DNA of 64,000 nt from Nonomuraea ceibae (lineage in GTDB: Bacteria; Actinomycetota; Actinomycetes; Streptosporangiales; Streptosporangiaceae), in assembly GCF_019396325.1 (NCBI RefSeq), contig NZ_JAHKRO010000006.1:1-64000 (forward strand), read 5' to 3'. The translations under genes were made by a program, and so were the position numbers. Below are positions 32,431 through 41,747 of this stretch, in pieces. Below the pieces are notes generated by a model, which saw only the letters and a list, made by a program, of their open reading frames with translations, ran no database searches and was not told where the DNA came from. The number at the start of each line of letters is the position of its first letter. Positions within the stretch are counted from its first letter, which is position 1.

Positions 32431-32485
32431 TGTTGTCTAGGCCCGGCTAGGCTCCTGGCAGATCCCCGACCGTGCCGGAGCCGCG

Positions 32486-33073
32486 ATGTCCCGCACCACC
32501 GCCGTCCTCCGCAGTGCCGCCGTGCTCGCCGCCGCCGTCCCGACCCTGCTGGGCAGCCTGAAGCCGCTGCCGGAGTCGTTCGGCTGGTTCGCCTACGCGC
32601 CCCTCACCCCGGCGCTCGCCGGCGAGCAGGTGCGACCCTGGGTCGCTCCGGCACTGCCGCTGGCGCTGGCGCTGCTGGCGCTCTGGGCGCCCCGGCTGCT
32701 GCGCCCCGCCGGTCTCGTCCTCGTCGTCGCGGCCCTCGCCGCCAGGCTGGGCCTTCCGCGCGGGCCGTTCGAGGACGACGCCGTCCACTGGGCGTCGGCG
32801 GGCGCGCTGGCGCTCGCGGCGCTGCTGCTCCTGGCCGCCCGGGGCGCGCCGCCTGACCGCCAGGCCGTCCTGCCCGCGCTCGCGTGGACGGGTGCGCTGC
32901 TGATCCTGCTGGTCCGGCCGGTCGCCGCCGGGACGACACCGCTCGGGCTGCAGACTCTTCTGGCCGCCGAGGCCACGCCGCTGGTCGTGGTCGCCTGGCT
33001 GGCCACGGTGGCGGTTCCCCGTAAGGAAGACGGCGGGGTTCCGCAATGGTCGCGGGGCAGGGGGCGTCCCTAG
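32486..33073 (+). CDS. Integral membrane protein, hypothetical
   Basis: The 195-aa protein has five or six hydrophobic segments (about 8-24, 50-66, 72-90, 103-120, 130-147, 155-172) separated by short Arg/Asp loops. A GGAG site lies close to the ATG. No motif is recognised. It lies just beyond operator 2 of the sugar locus, on the opposite strand from the locus operon, and could share the divergent promoter region. Confidence 0.65.
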   Translation: MSRTTAVLRSAAVLAAAVPTLLGSLKPLPESFGWFAYAPLTPALAGEQVRPWVAPALPLALALLALWAPRLLRPAGLVLVVAALAARLGLPRGPFEDDAVHWASAGALALAALLLLAARGAPPDRQAVLPALAWTGALLILLVRPVAAGTTPLGLQTLLAAEATPLVVVAWLATVAVPRKEDGGVPQWSRGRGRP

Positions 33074-33083
33074 CTTTCTGTAC

Positions 33084-34502
33084 GTGTCAGTAAATTTCGT
33101 CATCGCGCTCTGTCTCGCCCTTTCGCCCGTGTCGCCGCCCGGTCAGGTCACGCCGGCGGCCGTGGACGCGTTCGTGACGCGCTACCAGGAGGCGACGGGG
33201 CTGCCCGGCGTCGCCGTCGCCGTCACCAGGGGCGAGCGGGTCGTGCACGCCGCCGGGTACGGCCGGACCGCGGCCGGCGAGCCGGTCACGGCCGACACCC
33301 CGATGGCCGTCGCGTCGGTCAGCAAGTCGTTCACCTCGCTGGCCGTGATGCAGCTCGTCGAACAGGGCCGGGTCGAGCTCGACAGGCCGGTGCGCGGCTA
33401 TCTGCCCGAGTTCGCGATGGCTGACCCGAGGGCGGCGAAAATCACCGTCAGGCAGTTGCTCGACCAGACGTCGGGCATGGCCGACTCGGCCTTCCGGGAG
33501 AAGAGCCTGCCGCAGCCCGGCACGCTGGAGGGCGCCGTGGCGCGGCTCAGGACGGCCCGCCTCGCCGCCGAGCCGGGCACGCGCTACAGCTACCACAACA
33601 CCAACTACCAGGTCGCCGCCCGGCTCGTCGAGGTGGTCAGCGGTCGGCCGTTCGCCGGTTACCTGCGCGAGCGGGTGTTCGAGCCGCTCGGCATGCGCAA
33701 CAGCACGACCATCGACACCGACCGCGACCTGCCCGGCAGCGCCCGCGGTCACCTGATGGTCCTCGGCCGGGCGGTCCCGGCGCCGGAGCCGGCCGGGTTC
33801 GGCAACGGCTCGGGCGGCGTCCTCAGCACCGCCGCCGACATGGCCCGCTGGCTGATCGCGCAGCAGGGCGGCATCCTGTCGCCCGGGAGCGTCAAGGAGA
33901 TGCGCACCCCCTCCCGCCTGAACGACTCGTACGCGCTCGGCTGGTCGCTCGGCCGGACCGGGCGCGGCACGCCCGTCCTCGAGCACGGCGGCGACCTGTT
34001 CACCTCGACGGCCCACCAGCTCCTCATGCCCGGCTCCGGCTACGGCGTCGCGGTCATGGCCAACACCGGCATGGCCTTCGGCGACGCCCGCGCGCTCCTG
34101 GACGGGCTCGTCGCCCTCGTCGAGGGAGGCACGCCCGAGGTCCCCCCGATGTCGCCGACCCTGGTCACGGACGCGCTCTTCCTGCTGGCCGGCGCGGGGG
34201 CCGGGGCCCTGGCGGCGCGGGGCGTGGCGCGCTCCCGCCGCTGGGCGGCGCGGCGCAGGGGACGGCAGCGGTGGCGGCTGCTGCCCTACCTGGCGCCGAT
34301 CGCGCTGTGCGCGGCGCTGGCCCCGATCTTCCGGGTGCTGGCCCGGGGCGCCGACATCATGTGGATCCAGGTGGCCTACCTCTACCCGGCGTTCACGCTC
34401 TGCCTGGTGATCACCGCGATCGGCTGCGCGGTGGTCGTGGCCGCCCGGCTGGTCAGCGCGGTACGGCTCCGGGGGCGGGGAAATAGGGATGACCGGTGCT
34501 GA
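33084..34502 (+). CDS. Class C beta-lactamase-type serine hydrolase with membrane tail
   Basis: The 472-aa protein has a signal peptide, the SxxK nucleophile in MAVASVSKSFTS (about 66-78), the YxN motif in SYHNTNYQVA (about 172-175) and a HxG equivalent (VLEHGGDLF). Residues after about 360 hold three or four membrane helices, so the catalytic part is exported and anchored by its C-terminus. The family includes peptidases and esterases of cell-wall peptides as well as beta-lactamases; the substrate is open. The start is GTG 33084. Confidence 0.88.
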   Translation: MSVNFVIALCLALSPVSPPGQVTPAAVDAFVTRYQEATGLPGVAVAVTRGERVVHAAGYGRTAAGEPVTADTPMAVASVSKSFTSLAVMQLVEQGRVELDRPVRGYLPEFAMADPRAAKITVRQLLDQTSGMADSAFREKSLPQPGTLEGAVARLRTARLAAEPGTRYSYHNTNYQVAARLVEVVSGRPFAGYLRERVFEPLGMRNSTTIDTDRDLPGSARGHLMVLGRAVPAPEPAGFGNGSGGVLSTAADMARWLIAQQGGILSPGSVKEMRTPSRLNDSYALGWSLGRTGRGTPVLEHGGDLFTSTAHQLLMPGSGYGVAVMANTGMAFGDARALLDGLVALVEGGTPEVPPMSPTLVTDALFLLAGAGAGALAARGVARSRRWAARRRGRQRWRLLPYLAPIALCAALAPIFRVLARGADIMWIQVAYLYPAFTLCLVITAIGCAVVVAARLVSAVRLRGRGNRDDRC

Positions 34503-34547
34503 AACCGGCGTGTAACCTGCGCGGGGATCCGTAGGAGGGGAAATGCC

Positions 34548-36158
34548 ATGGGACACGTCGAGGTCGGCCACCTGACGTATGTGCTGCCCGACGGGCGGCC
34601 GCTGCTCAACGACGTGTCCTTCCGGATCGGCGAGGGGGTCAAGGCCGCGCTCGTCGGGCCCAACGGGGCGGGCAAGACCACGCTCATGCGCCTGGTCGCG
34701 GGGGACCTGCAGCCGGTCGAGGGGAGCGTCGCCAGCTCCGGCGGGCTCGGGGTGATGCGGCAGTTCGTGGGCAGCGTGCGTGACGGCAGCACGGTGCACG
34801 ACCTGCTGCTGAGCGTGGCCCCGCCGGCGGTGCGGGAGGCGGCCGCGCGGCTGGAGAAGGCCGAGCTGGTCATGATGGAGCGCGACGACGAGAAGGCGCA
34901 GCTCCGCTACGCCCAGGCGATCAGCGACTACACCGACGCCGGTGGTTACGAGATCGAGGTGCTCTGGGACACGTGCACGGTGGCCGCGCTCGGCGCGCCG
35001 TACGACAACGTGAAATATCGCGACGTGTCCACCCTGTCCGGCGGCGAGCAGAAGCGGCTCGTCCTGGAGGCGCTGCTGCGCGGCCCCGACCAGACGCTGC
35101 TGCTCGACGAGCCCGACAACTACCTCGACGTGCCGGGCAAGGAGTGGCTGGAGGCCCAGCTCCGCGAGACGCCCAAGACCGTGCTGCTGGTCAGCCACGA
35201 CCGGCAGCTGCTCGCCAACGCGGCCGACCGGATCGTCACCGTCGAGTCGGGCAACATCTGGATCCACGGCGGCGGCTTCGGCACCTACGCCGAGGCCCGC
35301 AGGGCTCGCAACGAGCGCCTCGACGAGCTGCGCCGCCGCTGGGACGAGGAGCACGCCAAGCTCAAGGCCCTGGTCAACATGCTGAAGAACAAGGCGCGCT
35401 ACAACGACGGCATGGCCGCCCCCTACCACGCGGCCCAGACGCGGCTGCGCAGGTTCGAGGAGGCGGGGCCGCCCGAGCAGGCGCCCAGCGACCAGAACAT
35501 CAGCATGCGCCTGCGGGGCGGCCGCACCGGCAAGCGCGCGGTCATCTGCGAGCGGCTGGAGCTGACCGGCCTGATGCGGCCGTTCGACCTGGAGATCTGG
35601 TACGGCGAGCGGGTCGCGGTGCTCGGCTCCAACGGCTCGGGCAAGTCCCACTTCCTGCGCCTGATCGCCGGCGAGCAGGTCGCCCACACGGGCGTCGCCA
35701 GGCTCGGCGCCCGCGTGGTGCCCGGCCACTTCGCCCAGACGCACGCCAGGCCCGACCTGCTCGGCCGCACCCCCGTCGAGATCGTGATGACCGAGCACGC
35801 CAAGCTCAAGAACGAGGCCATGAAGGCGCTGGCCCGCTACGAGCTGGCCGGGCTGGTCGCCGAGCAGCGCTTCGACACGCTGTCCGGCGGCCAGCAGGCC
35901 CGGCTGCAGATCCTGCTGCTGGAGCTGTCCGGCGCCACGCTGCTGCTGCTCGACGAGCCGACCGACAACCTCGACCTGGCCAGCGCCGAGGCGCTGCAGG
36001 ACGGCCTGAACGCCTTCGACGGCACGGTGCTGGCGGTCACCCACGACCGCTGGTTCGCCGCGGATTTCGACCGTTACCTGGTGTTCGGGTCCGACGGGGT
36101 GGTGTACGAGGCGCCGGAGCCGGTCTGGGATGAAAAGCGGGTCGTACGGGCGCGTTAA
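34548..36158 (+). CDS. ABC-F ribosome-associated ATPase
   Basis: The 536-aa protein has two nucleotide-binding domains and no membrane segment: Walker A 37-44 (GPNGAGKT) and about 363 (GSNGSGKSH), signatures LSGGEQKR and LSGGQQAR, Walker B LLLDEPDNYLD and LLLDEPTDNLD. The linker between them (about 240-300, rich in Arg/Glu) is the region that enters the ribosome in ABC-F proteins. Members relieve ribosome stalling or protect against antibiotics. The second P-loop ends KSH rather than KST. A strong terminator follows. Confidence 0.92.
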   Translation: MGHVEVGHLTYVLPDGRPLLNDVSFRIGEGVKAALVGPNGAGKTTLMRLVAGDLQPVEGSVASSGGLGVMRQFVGSVRDGSTVHDLLLSVAPPAVREAAARLEKAELVMMERDDEKAQLRYAQAISDYTDAGGYEIEVLWDTCTVAALGAPYDNVKYRDVSTLSGGEQKRLVLEALLRGPDQTLLLDEPDNYLDVPGKEWLEAQLRETPKTVLLVSHDRQLLANAADRIVTVESGNIWIHGGGFGTYAEARRARNERLDELRRRWDEEHAKLKALVNMLKNKARYNDGMAAPYHAAQTRLRRFEEAGPPEQAPSDQNISMRLRGGRTGKRAVICERLELTGLMRPFDLEIWYGERVAVLGSNGSGKSHFLRLIAGEQVAHTGVARLGARVVPGHFAQTHARPDLLGRTPVEIVMTEHAKLKNEAMKALARYELAGLVAEQRFDTLSGGQQARLQILLLELSGATLLLLDEPTDNLDLASAEALQDGLNAFDGTVLAVTHDRWFAADFDRYLVFGSDGVVYEAPEPVWDEKRVVRAR

Positions 36159-36164
36159 AGCTTT

Positions 36165-36199
36165 GGTACGGCAGGCGCGTGTCCCGGACCTGCCGTACC
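36165..36199 (+). terminator. Perfect 11-bp hairpin terminator
   Basis: GGTACGGCAGG (36165-36175) and CCTGCCGTACC (36189-36199) are exact inverted repeats around a 13-base loop, 7 bp after the ABC-F stop codon. Confidence 0.8.
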
Positions 36200-36222
36200 C
36201 ATGAACGGGTTATCACGGCAAA

Positions 36223-37023
36223 GTGATCCCGCGTAGCCGAACCGTCAGCCTCCTCGCACTCGGGGCGATCTGCCTCACCGGGTGCTCGTCGGAGGAACGT
36301 CCGCAACAGCAGCTCAAGCCGCTCACGCTCAAGGAGCAGGCGTCGAACGTGGTCAAGTCCGCCGGCGGCTACACCGTCAACTGGGCGGGCGTGCTGACCA
36401 ATCGCAACCCGTGGCACTTCGGCGAGCACGTGGTGGCCACGGTCGTCGGCAAGGACGCCGCCGGGCGCGAGGTGGTGCGGATGGACCAGCCGCTGGACGC
36501 GGTGCCGCCGGGCGGCTCGCTGGTGTTCACCGGCGAGGCCGGGGCGTCGGAGAAGCCGGTCAAGGTGAGCATCGACTACCGGCCCGCCCAGTGGCGGATG
36601 GCGGCCAGGATCGCCTCGGCGTTCCGGCCGTTCCCGGTGTCGCGGGTGCAGACGCTGCGCCAGAAGGACGGCTCGTACCTGATCACCGGGTACGTGTCGA
36701 ACCCGTACCAGGTGCCGGCGGGCAGCCTGGTGGTGAACGCGCTGCTGCGGGACAAGGCGGGCAAGCTGCTCGGCGGCGGGAGCACGTTCGTGGACGACGT
36801 GAAGGCGGGCAGCCCGCCGCGCTTCATCCTGACGATCACCGGGCTCCCGCAGGGCAGCGCCGTGGGGCGGACCGAGGTGACGGCCCGCACGTGGGGCTCG
36901 ACCGGCAGGCCGTACGAGGATCTGGCGCTCGGCGGGATCGTGCCGATGCACACGGTCAAGCCGACCACGGAGCCGTTCCAGATCGACCGGGGCAGCCAGG
37001 CGTTGAAAGCCCGGGTGCAATAG
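36223..37023 (+). CDS. Lipoprotein, hypothetical
   Basis: The 266-aa protein starts at GTG 36223 with lipobox AICLTGC (Cys21). The mature part consists of two similar beta-sandwich halves (GGYTVNWAGVLTNRNPWHFG; GSYLITGYVSNPYQVPAGSL), each reading like an FxLYD-type domain in which a secreted strand introduces NRNP/NPYQ turns. Function is unknown. It stands alone between a terminator and the sigma gene. Confidence 0.75.
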   Translation: MIPRSRTVSLLALGAICLTGCSSEERPQQQLKPLTLKEQASNVVKSAGGYTVNWAGVLTNRNPWHFGEHVVATVVGKDAAGREVVRMDQPLDAVPPGGSLVFTGEAGASEKPVKVSIDYRPAQWRMAARIASAFRPFPVSRVQTLRQKDGSYLITGYVSNPYQVPAGSLVVNALLRDKAGKLLGGGSTFVDDVKAGSPPRFILTITGLPQGSAVGRTEVTARTWGSTGRPYEDLALGGIVPMHTVKPTTEPFQIDRGSQALKARVQ

Positions 37024-37124
37024 CCCAATTAATGCGATAAATCGTAAAAGCGGCTGGCGACAACCTATGTTTATCCCGCGGAATCGGTAGAACTACAAGT
37101 TACCAATCCATTACCTTCGGTTAC

Positions 37125-38561
37125 ATGAGTGACCGTGACCTGGTCGAGGCCCTGCGCTCCGGTGACCCGGGCGCCGTGGCCGTCCTGTACGACACCTACG
37201 CCGAAGGCATCTACCGCTACTGCTGGACCCTTCTGCGCAATACCGACAGCGCCCAGGTCGCGCTCCGCGACGCCCTGATCGCCGCCGAGGCGCACGCCGC
37301 CGCGCTGTCCGACCCCGACCTGCTGCGGCCCTGGCTCTACGCGCTGGCCCGCGGCGAGTGCCTGCGCAGGCGCATGGCCGACCTGCCCGACGCCGGCGAG
37401 ACGCTGGCCGAGGCGCCCGAGATCACCGACCCCGACGACGCCGACCTGCGGGTCGTGGCCTGGAACGCCGTCCAGAGCCTGCCCACGGCCGACCGCGAGA
37501 CGCTGGAGCTGAACGCCCGGCACGGGCTGCCGATGCCGCACGTCGCCGCCGTGCTCGGCGTCACCGCCCGCCAGGCCGAGACGGCCCACGAAGCCGCCCG
37601 CGACCGGCTGCGCGACGCCATCACCGTGGAGTTCCTGGCCAGGAAGGGCCCCTACGACTGCCCGCGCCGGGCCCGCATCCTCACCGGCTTCGCCGGCGAG
37701 CTGACCGCCGGCATGCGCGAGCAGCTCGTCGCCCACGTGGCCCGCTGCGAGACCTGCGCCCCGCACCGCAACCGCCAGGTGTCGGCCGCCAAGGTCTACG
37801 AGCTGCTGCCGCAGATCACGCTGCCCGACGTGCTCAGGGTCCGGGTGCTGAGCTGCTTCGTCGACCCCGAGCTGCACCTCTACCGGCGCTATGTGGCCAG
37901 GCGCTCGGAGGCGCTGGACGCCGCCGGGTTTCCCGTTGCCGTCGAGCGGGGGCCGCGCAAGTGGCCTCGGGCGCTGGCAGGCGCGCTGGCGGCGGTCGCG
38001 ACCCTGGTGGCGATAGCGACGATCTTCGACTACTTCGGCAAGGAGGTCGGCGGGCTGCCCGGCGTCGCCTCCGTCGCGTTCCCGCCGCAGGGCGAGCCGC
38101 CCGGCCTCACCCTGCCCTGGTCCGACCGGCGGCAGGTGCCCGGCAGCGTGGAGGTCGACAGCACGGCCACCCGCCCGCTCGGCGTGACCCCCGCGACGGC
38201 CGGGCAGCAGACGCCCAGCCCGCAGCCGCCCGTCTTCACCCCGATCGGCGGCGACCCCGAGCCCGTGCCGAGCACTCCGCCGCCGACCGGCCCCGACCTC
38301 GGCGACCCCACGCTCGACCCGGTCCACCCCGTCGACCCGGTGACCCCGCCGCCCGGCAAGCCGCGCCCCTCCGGCAAGCCGCCGGTGATGCCGTCACCGC
38401 AGCCCGACCCCACCCCGGCGCCCACGCCGACGACGCCCACGCCGTCGCCCAAACCGTCCCCGAAGCCGACGGCGAAACCGACGGGCAAGCCGACCAGCAC
38501 CGCCACGCCGCCCGCCACGGCGACCCCCACCGAGTCGGTATCACCCTCTGTAACGAGCTGA
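37125..38561 (+). CDS. ECF-type sigma factor fused to anti-sigma-like zinc motif, membrane helix and Pro/Thr-rich tail
   Basis: A 478-aa protein. Sigma region 2 lies at about 1-80 (LVEALRSGDPGAVAVLYDTY) and region 4 at about 115-165 (LPTADRETLELNARHGL...VLGVTARQAETAHEAA). Residues 204-211 read H-x3-C-x2-C (HVARCETC), the zinc motif of ZAS anti-sigma factors. One membrane helix follows (282-302), then 170 residues of Pro/Thr/Lys repeats. The sigma factor and its restraint thus appear to be in one chain. Region 2 is weakly conserved, so DNA binding needs a test. Confidence 0.85.
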   Translation: MSDRDLVEALRSGDPGAVAVLYDTYAEGIYRYCWTLLRNTDSAQVALRDALIAAEAHAAALSDPDLLRPWLYALARGECLRRRMADLPDAGETLAEAPEITDPDDADLRVVAWNAVQSLPTADRETLELNARHGLPMPHVAAVLGVTARQAETAHEAARDRLRDAITVEFLARKGPYDCPRRARILTGFAGELTAGMREQLVAHVARCETCAPHRNRQVSAAKVYELLPQITLPDVLRVRVLSCFVDPELHLYRRYVARRSEALDAAGFPVAVERGPRKWPRALAGALAAVATLVAIATIFDYFGKEVGGLPGVASVAFPPQGEPPGLTLPWSDRRQVPGSVEVDSTATRPLGVTPATAGQQTPSPQPPVFTPIGGDPEPVPSTPPPTGPDLGDPTLDPVHPVDPVTPPPGKPRPSGKPPVMPSPQPDPTPAPTPTTPTPSPKPSPKPTAKPTGKPTSTATPPATATPTESVSPSVTS

Positions 38562-38620
38562 GAGTGTGGCATTCGTTACTGTTGGGAAGTGTGTGCATAG
38601 AGTGACCGCAGGGGGATTCT

Positions 38621-39718
38621 ATGCACGTCAGAGCCGGATTCCTGGTCGCCACCCTGGTCGTCGCGCTGTGCCCGCCGGTTCACGCCGAACCGGGGCCGCG
38701 TGACGTCGCCAGAGCGCGGCAGGCCGTACGGGATCGTGCGAAGGAGCTCGGCACGGCAAGCGCCGAGCTGGCCGAGGCGCAGGGGCGGCTCGACCGGCTC
38801 GCGGTCGAGGCCGAGCGGCTGGTGGAGGCGTACAACGGGGAGGTGGTCCGGCTCCGCCAGGCCGAGCAGGCGCACCTGGAGGCCGCCGAGCGGCAGAGCG
38901 CCGCGACCACGGAGGTCGAGCGGGCCCGGCAGGCGGTGGCGATGCTTGCCGCCCAGAGCTACGGCGGGCTGCCGCTGCCCGCCGAATACCTCGGCATGCT
39001 CAACGACCGCGGCGACCACGACGGCTACCTGCACCGGGCCGGGCTGCTGCGGCAGCTCGGCGGCGAGCGCGGCCTGCTGCTCACCCGGCTGCGCGACGCC
39101 GAGGAGGTCGCCGAGATCCTGACCACGCACGCCGCGAGCGTGCACGCCGCCCAGCAGTACGCCGCCGAGGCGGCCGAACGCGCCAAGATCGCCGCCCGGG
39201 AGGCGGTCGCCCGGCAGCGGCGCGAGACCAAGGAGCTCAGAGCCAGGCGCGACGAGCTGCAACGGCTCGTCGACGCCGCCCGCACCCGCGCCGAACTGCT
39301 CGCCAGGCGGCGGCAGACCCGCATCGGGCACGTGCCGCTCTCCAGCGGCTCCTCGATGGGCGACGTGGCCGCCAACTGGGCGCTGACCCAGCTCGGCAAG
39401 CCCTACCTGTGGGCCGCCGACGGGCCCGCCAGCTACGACTGCTCCGGCCTGACCATGCGGGCCTGGGAGCGGGCCGGCGTGCGGCTCGACCACTGGACGG
39501 GCACCCAGTGGACGTCCGGGCCGCACGTGCCGCTCGACCAGCTGCGCCGCGGCGACCTGCTGTTCTTCGGCTACGACAAGAACGACCCGTCGACCATCCA
39601 CCACGTGGGGATGTACGTCGCGCCGGGGCTCATGGTGCACGCCCCGCAGACCGGCGACGTCGTGCGGATCGCGTCGATGTGGCGAGGGGACCTGGTGGGC
39701 GCCACCAGGCCCCGCTGA
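38621..39718 (+). CDS. NlpC/P60 peptidoglycan endopeptidase (RipA-like)
   Basis: The 365-aa secreted protein has a signal peptide (1-22), a long coiled coil (about 27-230) and a C-terminal NlpC/P60 domain: catalytic Cys274 (YDCSGLTMRAW), His in IHHVGMYV and a third polar residue in MVHAPQTG. It cuts stem peptides in the cell wall. The coiled coil keeps such enzymes inactive or places them on the divisome. It follows the sigma gene by 59 bp. Confidence 0.9.
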   Translation: MHVRAGFLVATLVVALCPPVHAEPGPRDVARARQAVRDRAKELGTASAELAEAQGRLDRLAVEAERLVEAYNGEVVRLRQAEQAHLEAAERQSAATTEVERARQAVAMLAAQSYGGLPLPAEYLGMLNDRGDHDGYLHRAGLLRQLGGERGLLLTRLRDAEEVAEILTTHAASVHAAQQYAAEAAERAKIAAREAVARQRRETKELRARRDELQRLVDAARTRAELLARRRQTRIGHVPLSSGSSMGDVAANWALTQLGKPYLWAADGPASYDCSGLTMRAWERAGVRLDHWTGTQWTSGPHVPLDQLRRGDLLFFGYDKNDPSTIHHVGMYVAPGLMVHAPQTGDVVRIASMWRGDLVGATRPR

Positions 39719-39721
39719 AGG

Positions 39722-40216
39722 TCAGTGGCCGTGGCCCTCGTCCTTGGCCCGCTGGAAGGAGCGCTCGATCTCGGCCTGCGCCTCCATGCGGCCCACCCAG
39801 TTGGCGCCCTCGACCGACTTGCCCGGCTCCAGGTCCTTGTAGACCTCGAAGAAGTGCTGGATCTCCAGCCGGTCGAACTCCGGGACATGGTGGATGTCCT
39901 GGATGTGCGCCATGCGCGGGTCGGTGGCGGGGACGCACAGGACCTTGTCGTCGCCGCCCTTCTCGTCGGTCATCCGGAACATGCCGACCGCCCGGCAGGT
40001 GATGTAGCAGCCCGGGAACGTCGGCTCCTGCAGCAGCACCAGCGCGTCCAGCGGGTCGCCGTCCTCACCGAGGGTGTTCTCGATGAAGCCGTAGTCGGCG
40101 GGGTACTGCGTGGAGGTGAACAGCAGCCGGTCCAGCCTGATCTTGCCGGACTCGTGGTCCACTTCATACTTGTTCCGTTGCCCCTTGGGAATCTCAACGA
40201 CAACGTCGAACTCCAC
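39722..40216 (-). CDS. ppa: Inorganic pyrophosphatase
   Basis: The 164-aa family I enzyme has the metal-binding core D52-G-D54-P-L-D57 ([12 protein letters not shown]) and the proton-wire YGFIENT segment. It hydrolyses PPi from biosynthesis. The GTG at 40216 ([20 protein letters not shown]) has GGAGGAA upstream and matches the family start; the longer frame upstream is not coding. It is divergent from dacB and convergent with the NlpC gene. Confidence 0.95.
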   Translation of the reverse strand: MEFDVVVEIPKGQRNKYEVDHESGKIRLDRLLFTSTQYPADYGFIENTLGEDGDPLDALVLLQEPTFPGCYITCRAVGMFRMTDEKGGDDKVLCVPATDPRMAHIQDIHHVPEFDRLEIQHFFEVYKDLEPGKSVEGANWVGRMEAQAEIERSFQRAKDEGHGH

Positions 40217-40301
40217 CGCGGTTCCTCCGCTCGGCCCCCCGGGCACCCCCGGGCGGGCGTTAATGTCTCGTAGGCGAACACCAGGAGAGAGGTCAGGCGA
40301 C

Positions 40302-41723
40302 GTGGCGCGGCACGAGCGGTGGGTGATGCTGACCACTCTCGTCATGCTGCAGGTCGTGACCATCGTCACCGGCGTCTATGCGATGAACAACGACCTCGAC
40401 CTGAGCGCGCTGACGAGGCGGCCGTCACCGGCCGAGACGAGCGCGTCTCCCGAAGGGGTTCCCCCCGTCCCCGTGGTCACCGCCGGGCCTGTGCTGGCCC
40501 AGCTTCCGGCGAGGTCAGGAGACGGACCTCTCCCGACTAAGGGTACTTTGACGCAGCAGCTCACCGATGCGCTGGGTGACGAAGCGCTCGGCAAGCGCGT
40601 CGGCGCCGTCGTCGTCGACGTCACGACCGGCGAGCAGATCTTCGCCGCCGACCCCGACACCGGCATCACCCCCGCCTCCACCACCAAGGTCGTCACCGGC
40701 GCCGCCGCGCTCGCCTCCCTCGGCCCCGACACCCGCCTGGCCACCCGCGTCGTCCAGGGGGGCTCCGCGAACGCGATCGTCCTCGTCGGCGGCGGCGACC
40801 CGATGCTGCGCGGCCCCCAGGCCAAGCCCGGCGACTTCACCGACCAGGCGTCGCTCACCACGCTCGCCTCCCGCACCGCCGCCGCGCTCAAGGCCCGCGG
40901 CGTCACCAAGGTCACGCTCACCTACGACGCCTCCCTGTTCACCGGGCCCGTCCAGGCGCCCGGCTGGAAGCCCAACTACGTGCCCGACGGCGAGGTCGCC
41001 CCCGTCCACGCCCTCACCATCGACGAGGGCCGCCAGATCCCCGGCCAGCGCCAGCCCCGCGTCGCCGACCCGGCCGCCCACGCCGCCGCCGCCTTCGCCG
41101 GCGTCCTGCGCAAGCACGGCATCAGCGCCGCCAGGTCCGTACGCCCCGGCAAGGCCCCCGCCGGAGCCGCCGAGCTGGCCAGGGTCGAATCCGCGCCGAT
41201 CTACGCCCTCGTCGAGCACACCCTCACCTTCAGCGACAACGACCTCGCCGAAGCCCTCGCCCGGCACGTCGCCATCAAGGAAGGCCAGCCGGGCTCGTTC
41301 GCCGGGCTCGCCAAGGCCGTCCCCCAGGTGCTCCACCGGCTCGGCATCACCAAGGGCGTCCAGGTGTCCGACGGCAGCGGCCTGTCCATCCGCAACCGCA
41401 TCAGCGCCTCCGCCATGGCCCGCGCCATCGCCCTCGCCGGCTCACCCCAGCACCCCGAGCTGCGCGCCGTCGCCTCCGGCATGCCCATCGCCGGCTTCAC
41501 CGGCACCCTCGGCAACGGCCGCCGCTTCACCGGCGCCGACAGCAAGGGCCAGGTCGGCCTGGTCAGGGCCAAGACCGGCACCCTCAACCACGTCAACACG
41601 CTCGCCGGACTCGCCACCACCAAGGACGGCAGGCTGGTCACCTTCGCCTTCCTGGCCGACCGGGTCCCCGTCTACGCCGAACCCGTGCTCGACAGGCTGG
41701 CCGCCATCGTCGCGCGGTCTTGA
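40302..41723 (+). CDS. dacB: D-alanyl-D-alanine carboxypeptidase/endopeptidase (PBP4 type)
   Basis: The 473-aa protein starts at GTG 40302 with a signal anchor ([20 protein letters not shown]). The penicillin-binding motifs are SxxK in [10 protein letters not shown], SxN in [13 protein letters not shown] and KTG in [10 protein letters not shown]. The long insert between the first two motifs is typical of class C low-molecular-weight PBPs. It trims or cuts peptidoglycan peptides outside the membrane. It is the usual neighbour of ppa in actinomycetes. Confidence 0.92.
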   Translation: MARHERWVMLTTLVMLQVVTIVTGVYAMNNDLDLSALTRRPSPAETSASPEGVPPVPVVTAGPVLAQLPARSGDGPLPTKGTLTQQLTDALGDEALGKRVGAVVVDVTTGEQIFAADPDTGITPASTTKVVTGAAALASLGPDTRLATRVVQGGSANAIVLVGGGDPMLRGPQAKPGDFTDQASLTTLASRTAAALKARGVTKVTLTYDASLFTGPVQAPGWKPNYVPDGEVAPVHALTIDEGRQIPGQRQPRVADPAAHAAAAFAGVLRKHGISAARSVRPGKAPAGAAELARVESAPIYALVEHTLTFSDNDLAEALARHVAIKEGQPGSFAGLAKAVPQVLHRLGITKGVQVSDGSGLSIRNRISASAMARAIALAGSPQHPELRAVASGMPIAGFTGTLGNGRRFTGADSKGQVGLVRAKTGTLNHVNTLAGLATTKDGRLVTFAFLADRVPVYAEPVLDRLAAIVARS

Positions 41724-41747
41724 CGAGAAACACGTACGGTGGACGTT

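Noticed and set aside
33087..36044. 985-codon open frame on the - strand
   Set aside because: It runs antisense across two well-defined genes (serine hydrolase and ABC-F), has low-complexity composition and no recognisable motif.
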